NCBI RefSeq assembly: GCF_002878395.1
Contig: NC_061121.1
Location: 129,885,749-129,949,748, forward strand
Direction of reading: 5' to 3'
Length of the DNA: 64,000 bases
Origin: Capsicum annuum
Lineage: Eukaryota; Streptophyta; Magnoliopsida; Solanales; Solanaceae
The position numbers were made by a program, and so were the translations under genes. Of this stretch, positions 56,698 through 64,000 are shown one piece after another. The notes under the pieces are model-generated. The model worked only from the letters and a program-made list of their open reading frames with translations. It made no database searches and had not been told where the DNA came from. Position 1 is the first letter of the stretch. Each line of letters begins with the position of its first letter.

Positions 56698-57957
56698 TTT
56701 AAGGATGATACGACTGATGAGGGAGGTATTTACCATGAGAACTACTACCTATGAACTATGTGTTACTCAACTCCTATTGTAACTACCCTGATATTTAGGC
56801 CTCTTATCACTACCCCATTGGGCCTTACAATGCATATCATTCATCTCTTAAGCGTGATATGAAACCACAGTGAAAGACATACCTACAACAACCAAACTCT
56901 AAGTAGACATATGAAGGGGAAGTCTCATAAATAAATAAACAAACTCTCATAATCAGTATCCATAATAGAAGTAGCATGCTCGGCTAAATCATGAAAATTA
57001 GCCTCATACTCCACAACCACCATGGAGCCCTACTTCAATCTAGAGAACTAATCCCTCAAATTATCCCTAAGGCTGCAAGGCATGTACTTCTTTAATAAAA
57101 TATAGACCTGAGCCTATGTCAACAGAGAAGATACAGGTGGACTTGAATTAAGATGACCTCTCTACCAATGTCAAGTAGACAAGTCCAACTAAAAATCAAT
57201 GTAATCCATATCACGAGTCTCGACAGGCCTAAATTATGGAGCATATCATTACAAGTAATTAGAAACTTATATGCATCCTCACTAGGTGCACCAGAAAACC
57301 TATGCAGAGCCAATCTTTAGAACCTACCTAATATCTTGTGCTCCTTAATAGATATAGTAGGTTGGGTAACCACAACCCGAACAACTAACGACTGAGAAAC
57401 TACTGGTGCAGGAGGAACCTCAACACTAGGAGCCTCATTACCACTCTAATCTATAGACTATGCACCATCATACAGTGCATCACCAACCAACCCCAAAAGC
57501 TGAACCAAAGCATCCTTGTGTATTGAAGAAAAAATAAACACTGGTGGATACTGGACTAGTCCATGTCCCACCGTTGGCTAAGGCAGAAGAATCTCTAACT
57601 CAGGAGTAGAAATAGGGTCTAGTGGAGTCACCCTATCATGGTTTCTAGCTGGGGACACATCTAGAAATTTTCTATTACCCCTATCTCATCAATGAATAGA
57701 GATATGATCCTTAGGCTTGGTCTCAGAACTTACATCTCGTAGAGTAGTACCACGCATCCTAGCCATCTGTGAAAGAGGGAAGCCAAAGGGATACTTCACA
57801 AACTAACTCAAACACTTAGCATGAAATTAGTGAATAAAGTGAAGAGCTCCTAAGAATGTCCTATAGACTTTAAAAGATAGGAAACATACATCATTATTTC
57901 GATCCGCAGGACTCTATTAGACACTTGCACTTGTACCAACATTATTGGTGTAGCCTA
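56698..57957 (-). pseudogene. gag: gag remnant of chromovirus F
   Basis: Minus-strand gag. The start MARMRGTTLRDVSSETKPKD lies at 57,760-57,700. The capsid fragment 57,313-57,119 reads MALHRFSGAPSEDAYKFLIT and CNDMLHNLGLSR, the usual chromovirus capsid motif. The part after the capsid (to 56,698) resembles D's gag at 42,280-42,420. It is cut on the left by the LTR-like fragment; no F pol is found. Confidence 0.75.
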
Positions 57958-57970
57958 GGCTCTAATACCA
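57958..57970 (-). other. Primer-binding site of chromovirus F (initiator tRNA-Met)
   Basis: On the minus strand tggtattagagcc begins three bases after the LTR end and differs at one position from TGGTATCAGAGCC, the common chromovirus primer site. Confidence 0.88.
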
Positions 57971-57973
57971 ATT

Positions 57974-60767
57974 TGTCATGACCTGATATATGAGTCATGA
58001 TGGCACCTACTCTATCCTTCTAGTTGGTAATCCAAACCCTAACTCAGAGCTAGTTGTAATGGGCTAACTTGGTGTAAATTCCCCATAAAGGGCCAAATAG
58101 GTAATTCAACATATAAATAAGCAATGCAATATAAATTTTCTAAAGGTAGCCATAATATAGAAAACCATCCCACGACCTAGTAGAGCTAGTACAAGAGCTA
58201 CCATAAATCCAACCCAAGCAAAAAATAGTCGAATATAATACAGTCTCAAAACTAAAGACTAGACATAGATAGATAGAAAAATAGGGAAACTCATACTCAA
58301 AAAGCTCACCCTATCTCAAAATCCAACACAACATGATCCGCAAATCAATAACAACAATCATTACTTATATCTACACCAAAAGGGTACAAAAGTTTAGTAT
58401 GAGTACCAAAACCATGGGTACTCAGTAGGCATCATCGACCGACTAAAATAAAATAAGATATAAATATGATAAAATGAAAGATAACTAAGTCAAGGTAGAG
58501 ACAAACCCGAATCCACTCCCACATCATTGTACATAAACAAGTAATGAACCAAAATAAAAATATAATAATAAGGATCAACACATGTGATTAAAACCACAAA
58601 ATTGGCTCCCTTAAGCCTAGAAGTATGAGAAATTAAATAACCCAATGCAAGCCCTCATAAGCCTGGAGGTTACATAAAAGAATAGTAAACCTGAACAACC
58701 ATCATTATTGATTCTCAAGGTACAACCAAATTCTATCTGTATCATGCCATATTACAACAAATTCCACTTTCAAACTTAAAGTTGATACCCATATCATTAA
58801 TATCATCCTCCCTAACCAATATCATAGGCATTAACATAATTGATATCATACCACCCATATCAAGATTAATTTTATAGCAATATCCATATTCAAACCATTA
58901 ATTAAATAATCAATATCATAATAATCTTCTAGACATGAATCAGTACATGTCATCAATATCATTACCAATATAAGGAATTGAACTGATAGTATATCATATA
59001 TCTTTATCATTATCTATAATTAGCTTGGTAAATATATCATTAATGTTACAATCAATCATTGTACATGAATCAGTAAATGTATATATATTCAATATTATAA
59101 GCAATAGTAAATCACTAGCTCACTTACTAGCATAATCAATCGGCCTCAACACTCAATATTCAACTATGGAAATAACCATCAAGTGCCAAAGATTCTCAAC
59201 ATTACCCCAATAATAAATTTTAAGATGTACAACATGCTTGTAAAAGGTTTTCAATAGCTAACACGAATCTTGGCCTAAGGTAGGTCAAATGACCCACTTC
59301 TAAATCCTCGAAATCCACTACTAGGTAATTTCTACCCCAAACTATGATAAGGTATCTAAATCCACTTTTAGATGTCCAACATACCTTAATTAGCCCTAAT
59401 ATGAAAATTCTACTCATTAACTAAGAAACTAAGATAAAGCCCCTAAATTACAATTTTTGAATAGCCTAGAAGGTCCAATAAACCAAGTATCTCAAATTCT
59501 ATCACTAGCACCTAAAACCCATCTCAAATCTAACATAATATCATAAACATACTACGTAAAAACTTAATCTGTGAAGAGGGAAAACCTAACATACTTGGAC
59601 GCCAAAGAAAGCTCGAAGAATACGCTAAATAACCGACTTTCCTTTCAAAAAGCTTCCGCCTGATTCCAAGCTATCAAGATCATAATATACTCATCAAAAA
59701 TAGAATAAAAATACCCATATTGCACCATTGTGCTTCAGGTTAAAGAATAGACCAAAATTCTATGTGGGTCCCACTTACAGAAAATACATTTTTGAAGTCG
59801 GCCCAATACTTTTATGGTAAAGGAGTAATTACCCTAAAATGGGTGAAATTTGAGTTATATTGGTGCTAAAATCAAGCCACCAACTTATAGAGACTTTAGG
59901 GACAAAAAGGGGAAACCAATTATGAAAATAAAGGAATTTGATCTCAAATCCAAAGGAAAATCACGTAATTACCCAAGCTCCCAAGTCACCAACAATCTTA
60001 AATTCTAAGCTTTTCCACTTTTTAGGGTTTAAGTCGCAAGAGAATGGTTGAAGAAATTGGAAAATATGAGTTGAGAAGAGTATTATACCTATTCCTGGTA
60101 TGTGTATTTTGCTATCGCGACACGAGGCTCGTAATCGCAACATATTGTGGCTGCCCATATGAGTTGAAATTTTGATCTAGGGCACTGCAATATGGTATCT
60201 GGGTGACCTATCAAGGGAGTCGCGATCGCTCCTCTTTGTCTTGCAATTAGTGATCACACTAGATTATATTTGAGACTTACAATTTTTCATGTCTCCGCCA
60301 ACCCCTTGAGATTCATCTGGAATTCGTAAACACAAACATACTATGCAACCATAGAAAAGTTGATGTTTCATAATGAATGGCATATTCAAAATTTCCATTG
60401 AGGTTGTTCTGACTAAAAGCAGGTCCCATACCCATATTTCATTTTCGTAACTTTTCGACCAATGGTCAAAATGAGTCTGGGTGCCTAGAGATGCAAATCA
60501 AGAGTCCGCCTAGACTAAAATAATATTCTAGAGCTATTAGAATAGTATGAATTAGCATACATGGTTGTTTGACTAATGTTTTTTCCTGGAAGCCAATTCA
60601 AATTTGTGAGGACTTCAAAACAGGGAATTGGCTATAAAAAACAAACAAACTGCCCAGTAACTGAACTTTCAGTCTAAATAAGTCATAAATGACTCGGGGC
60701 ATCTACAGAAAACCTCTAATAGTAAAAATAAGTGGAAATATAGAAAACATTCTAAAGGGTCATTACA
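57974..60767 (-). repeat. Complete chromovirus LTR (F)
   Basis: Plus strand TGTCATGACC...GGGTCATTACA, 2,794 bases, with matching inverted ends. The primer site on its left shows it is F's 5' LTR. On its right it runs straight into a gag N-terminal fragment, with no polypurine tract or integrase. Between 60,110 and 60,260 words such as tcgcgac, gcgatcgc and gcaatt recur. A 59,220-59,417 reverse frame and others inside are shadows. I see no gene. Confidence 0.88.
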
Positions 60768-61360
60768 ATAGCAGGCTTTGAGACTACCGATTGATTAACT
60801 ACCAGCATTGGAGGAATCTCAAACCTATGAGCCACTGCAACAGGCCAAGCTCTTTCCTCAGTACCACTCTAGTCCTCTAACTGAGCACTATCAAAGGGTG
60901 ATCCATTAACTAAACCTGAGAGAAAAATTAATGCTTCCCAAAGCCATGATAATGAAATAAACCACTGACTAGGTTGGAGAAATATTTGGCGTGCGAGCTG
61001 GGATAGGGTCTGGTGAAGTCTCTCTATCTCGATCTATTGTTAGGGCTACATCTCTCGATTGTCCTTATCTCAATTATCTACAAACTCTGGTAGGATACCC
61101 AGTCATGGACTCAAGGTCCTTGTCTCATGTAATGGTTGTACGCATCCTAGCCATCTATAAAATAGTGAAATCAAAAAAATCATTCGAAAGCAATTCAAAC
61201 TCTTAGCATAATATGAGTAAAAAAAGTGTAGATCTCCTAATATTGTACTTTAGCCTCCCAAAGATAAGAAATAGATGTCATCATTTTGATCTGTGGGACT
61301 CTACTAGACACTTGCTCTGGTACCAACAATACTAGTAAACCTAGCGCTCTAATACAAATT
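60768..61360 (-). pseudogene. gag: gag N-terminal fragment plus primer site, right pol-less unit
   Basis: 593 bases between two LTRs, matching 44,011-44,602 end to end, including the junction cattacaatagcaggctt. The gag start on the minus strand (MARMRTTIT) is near 61,155. The primer site at about 61,344-61,357 is drifted (aatttgtattagagcgct on the minus strand). It encodes at most about 130 residues of Gag, in broken frames. The plus-strand frame at 60,991-61,206 is a shadow. Confidence 0.76.
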
Positions 61361-62216
61361 TTTCACCACCTCATTTTTGTGTCATGCCATAGGTACGTAA
61401 GCCAAACCGTATCCAAGAGATATAAGTAGTATGATAATTTGGTGGGAAAATGACATAAATGCCAAAATATGTAGATAAAATGTTTACAAGCAATAAAACA
61501 TGGAATAATAATAAAATAAAAGATAAATAAGAGAAATAATAACATCCCATGACCTATTAGTATTGGTAAAAGAGCCTCTAGTCCTAAAGAGTTCATGAAC
61601 TATCAAGGCAATATACAACAGTGTCAAAAATGGAAAGCTAGTAAAAATAGAAAGTGAAAGGGTTAACTTTGGCTCTGAGACATCACCCTGTCTTCGAACT
61701 CTAACCAGCATAAGTCTCGGCATCAATAGTGGCAACTAGGACTCAGATCTACACCAAAAAGGTAAAGAGGTGTAGTATGAGTACCAAAGCCATTTGTACT
61801 TCATAGGCATCATCGGACGATTGAGCTAAATCATTATATAAATATAATACAATGCAAGTTAAATAAGCTAAGTCAAGGTAAGAGGTCAACCTTAAATAAT
61901 GCTCTAAATACAATAAATAAATAATAAAAACAATAATGATAAGGGAAAATATGACTATCTCTACATAATGGGCCCCATAAGCTAGAAAGTTCAGTATCGT
62001 AAATAACCCATTGCATCCCCCTATTAAACCAAAGAGTGTAATCAAGGGGAAATAATAATCAAAATTTTACAAGTTAACGATATCTCAAAATCATAATAGT
62101 GGAATCTTTCATACCATGAATACCAAACTCAAATCGGAAGTAATATCATCTCCCAAGTATTAATCTAGCATAAAGCATCGTGTATCTAAACCTTCTCAAG
62201 ATCGAGAATATAAATT

Positions 62217-62264
62217 TAGATGATGTAACATTTCTATAATTAGATGATGTAACATTTCTATAAT
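62217..62264. repeat. 24-bp perfect tandem duplication
   Basis: tagatgatgtaacatttctataat occurs twice in a row. The paralogous LTR at about 45,465 has a single copy. Confidence 0.95.
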
Positions 62265-62374
62265 ATCTAGAAGGAGCTAATAATAGTTTTGGACTAAGGT
62301 GAACCGAAGGGCCCACTTCGAATCCTGAAAATCCCTTCTATGGAAAATTCTACTCCAAACTAGTCTAAGGTATC

Positions 62375-62426
62375 TAATTTCACTACAGGTTATTAAATTA
62401 TAATTTCACTACAGGTTATTAAATTA
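62375..62426. repeat. 26-bp perfect tandem duplication
   Basis: A 26-base unit beginning taatttcactacaggttatt occurs twice, at 62,375-62,400 and 62,401-62,426. The paralogous LTR near 45,595 has one copy. Confidence 0.95.
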
Positions 62427-63100
62427 TCCACATTTTAGTCCTATAGTAGCAATTCTACCTAAAGAACAAGTAGCTAAGCCAATTATTCCTAATTACAATT
62501 GCTAATTAGCTAAATAATCTAAAATTATGCTAAATATTACTCCAAGTCCTAATTTCCAATCTTCCACTAGCACTTTATCATAATTTTTCTATAATTTAGC
62601 ATAATCGGTGAGAAATATAAATCTACCCTACCTAGATGCCGTCGAAAGCTCAGTGAAATCTGCTAAATCACGTTATATTTACTAAATCAATAATTTTCCC
62701 CTTTGAAAGGATTTCACATAATGTCATGCTATAAAAAATGGTAATATATTCATTAATATGAGAACAACGGTATGCATATTGCATTTTTATGTCTTTGGGA
62801 TCAAAAATCACATAAAAATCTAATATGAAGTCCACTTATAGAATCTCACTTTTGACTATCAACGTGTCCCTCTATGCTCAAGGACCATTTATCGTAAAGA
62901 ATGAGTAAATTCTGAGCTCAACTAATGCCTCAATCTACTCAACAAGAATCTAGGAATTTTGAGAATAAATTGAAGAACAAACCAAGAATTTAATGAAAAA
63001 TCACCAATATTTTTAATGAAGAAATGAGTAATCTAAGCACACAAACAACCCAAAATTTCTTAATAATTATTCTCCCAATTTCCTACACTCTTTAGTGTTT

Positions 63101-64000
63101 TGATGTTTTGAAATTTGATGGAATAGTTTACACCTCTTATGAAGGATAATTATTTTTTTTCTAGAAACTATTTGAGTATTTGATGCTCGTTTTGCTTGTT
63201 CTCAAGAAACAAACTCAGGAGCAAGAAAAACTCATAATGGTGGATTCTGATAGACTACGATTGTCCAAGCGACTGACCGTCGGAATTGCAACAATCCATC
63301 ATCCTATCCATCACAACTTAAGAATAATATTAAGAAGTTAGAACACTAGGGGATGGACCAAATGACTGACTATTGAAACTGCACAGGCCATCAGCATGGC
63401 TGTCGCACCTTAAGTATAATAAAGTACAATTTGGAAACCAATGAAGAAAGGCACGGTAGATTATCACCAGCAATAGTTCAACATCACACAGGATAAACAC
63501 TGACGTCTTAGATGATTGATCATTACAAGCCTGTCATCCCATCAGGCAAACTGTCTGTGGTAATGCAGCAGCCTAAATTTGAATCTCAAATTCCAACTAT
63601 ATGGGATCCTATAAATATACATCTTAGGGTTAGAATAGGCATATTTTTACGATTTGCTAAACTTGTAATGTAAAAGTGTCTTAGAAACAATAGAGAGCAG
63701 TAGTTACAACATATTTTCTTATGAATTTTGATTTGAGAAACAACTTTTGATTTTTACGTCCATTCTAAAATATTTATGAACTATAATTTATTCATCTTCT
63801 TCTTAATCATGTGTGGTTAAATCTCCCATAATGAGGCTTATGTGCACCATGGTGTAATTTATTATTATGGTTGTGGGGTTGATGAATTCTTAACAATAAT
63901 TACAATTACATTACCGTTTCTTTAGCCTTATGATTTCTCTTGATATTAAACTTGAGGAATGTACCCATAAACATAACTTTATAGAACAAAGAAGTTAATG
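63101..64000 (+). repeat. Probable 5' LTR of a further Athila/Tat-like element, cut by the window
   Basis: At 63,101 the chromovirus LTR stops and TGATGTTTTG begins, like the TGATG starts of Athila-2 and C. Two related units about 93 bases apart (marked by cttaagaataat near 63,318 and cttaagtataat near 63,410) look like a U3 array. ctataaatatac at 63,609-63,620 is a possible TATA box, and the tail (catgtgtggttaaatctccc near 63,810) resembles the R-U5 style of the other Athila LTRs. No gene. The end lies beyond the window. Confidence 0.5.

Larger units (their letters stand above)
61361..63100 (-). repeat. 5' LTR of the right pol-less unit (partial)
   Basis: Plus strand opens tttcaccacctca (ancestral TGTCA...). 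It is colinear with 44,603-45,835, and beyond that with D's LTR to cccaatttcctacactcttt (37,563-37,582 in D). It stops at 63,100, where a TGATG terminus begins. It carries two private tandem duplications at 62,217 and 62,375. Confidence 0.8.

Noticed and set aside
61749..62045. 98-codon hydrophobic frame that could look like a membrane protein
   Set aside because: It falls in an LTR whose paralogue at 44,900-45,300 does not keep the frame; AT-rich LTR sequence readily gives hydrophobic frames.
1..64000. tRNA or rRNA genes
   Set aside because: Only short primer-binding sites complementary to tRNA ends were seen; no cloverleaf with A and B boxes and no rRNA signature words were recognised by eye. 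A tRNA search program would be decisive.

Overview
This window looks like transposon-filled, gene-poor DNA of a flowering plant, probably a eudicot and plausibly a nightshade (Solanaceae). The evidence is AT-rich sequence with no intact host gene, and almost every recognisable coding trace is Ty3/gypsy LTR-retrotransposon gag or pol. The Solanaceae guess rests on a general resemblance of the chromovirus LTR ends and gag to families common in that group, so it is inference. I found no rRNA, tRNA, CRISPR array or intact host gene. All retroelement genes seen here are broken by stops and frameshifts.

Left half, 1-28,686, all plus strand. Two chromovirus (Tekay/Del-like) internal regions, A (1-4,869) and B (25,916-28,686), are separated by a single LTR of about 2.39 kb. 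That LTR is split into three pieces (4,870-7,013; 15,549-15,621; 25,746-25,915) by two complete Athila-like elements. Athila-1 (7,014-15,543) has a perfect 5-bp target duplication CCTAG. Athila-2 (15,622-25,740) has a perfect duplication GTTAT. Both carry primer-binding sites resembling tRNA-Asp. Athila-1 has lost reverse transcriptase, RNase H and integrase; Athila-2 keeps decayed gag-PR-RT-RH-IN in order. The chromovirus LTR is older than both insertions.

Right half, 28,687-63,100, almost all minus strand. It begins with Athila-like element C (28,687-36,087), truncated at its 3' end exactly where plus-strand element B also stops. Next come chromovirus D (36,088-42,885), a patchwork of gag, LTR and integrase fragments (42,886-46,561), chromovirus piece H (46,562-48,513), and chromovirus G (48,514 to about 55,265), which has one LTR and an almost complete gag-pol. 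An oppositely oriented LTR-like fragment with a 68-bp minisatellite follows (55,266-56,697), then an alternating gag-LTR-gag-LTR series (56,698-63,100). At 63,101 a new Athila/Tat-like LTR appears to start and runs off the window.

The parts worth attention are a pol-less LTR-gagN-LTR unit present twice with the same junction, a conserved non-coding motif after pol in three Athila-type elements that recurs at about 90-bp spacing, family-specific short-word arrays inside the LTRs, and two chromovirus stretches in which neighbouring elements appear to share an LTR. I saw no convincing new enzyme system. Boundaries given as exact are those with TG/CA ends, duplications or primer sites visible; internal domain limits in decayed genes are approximate.
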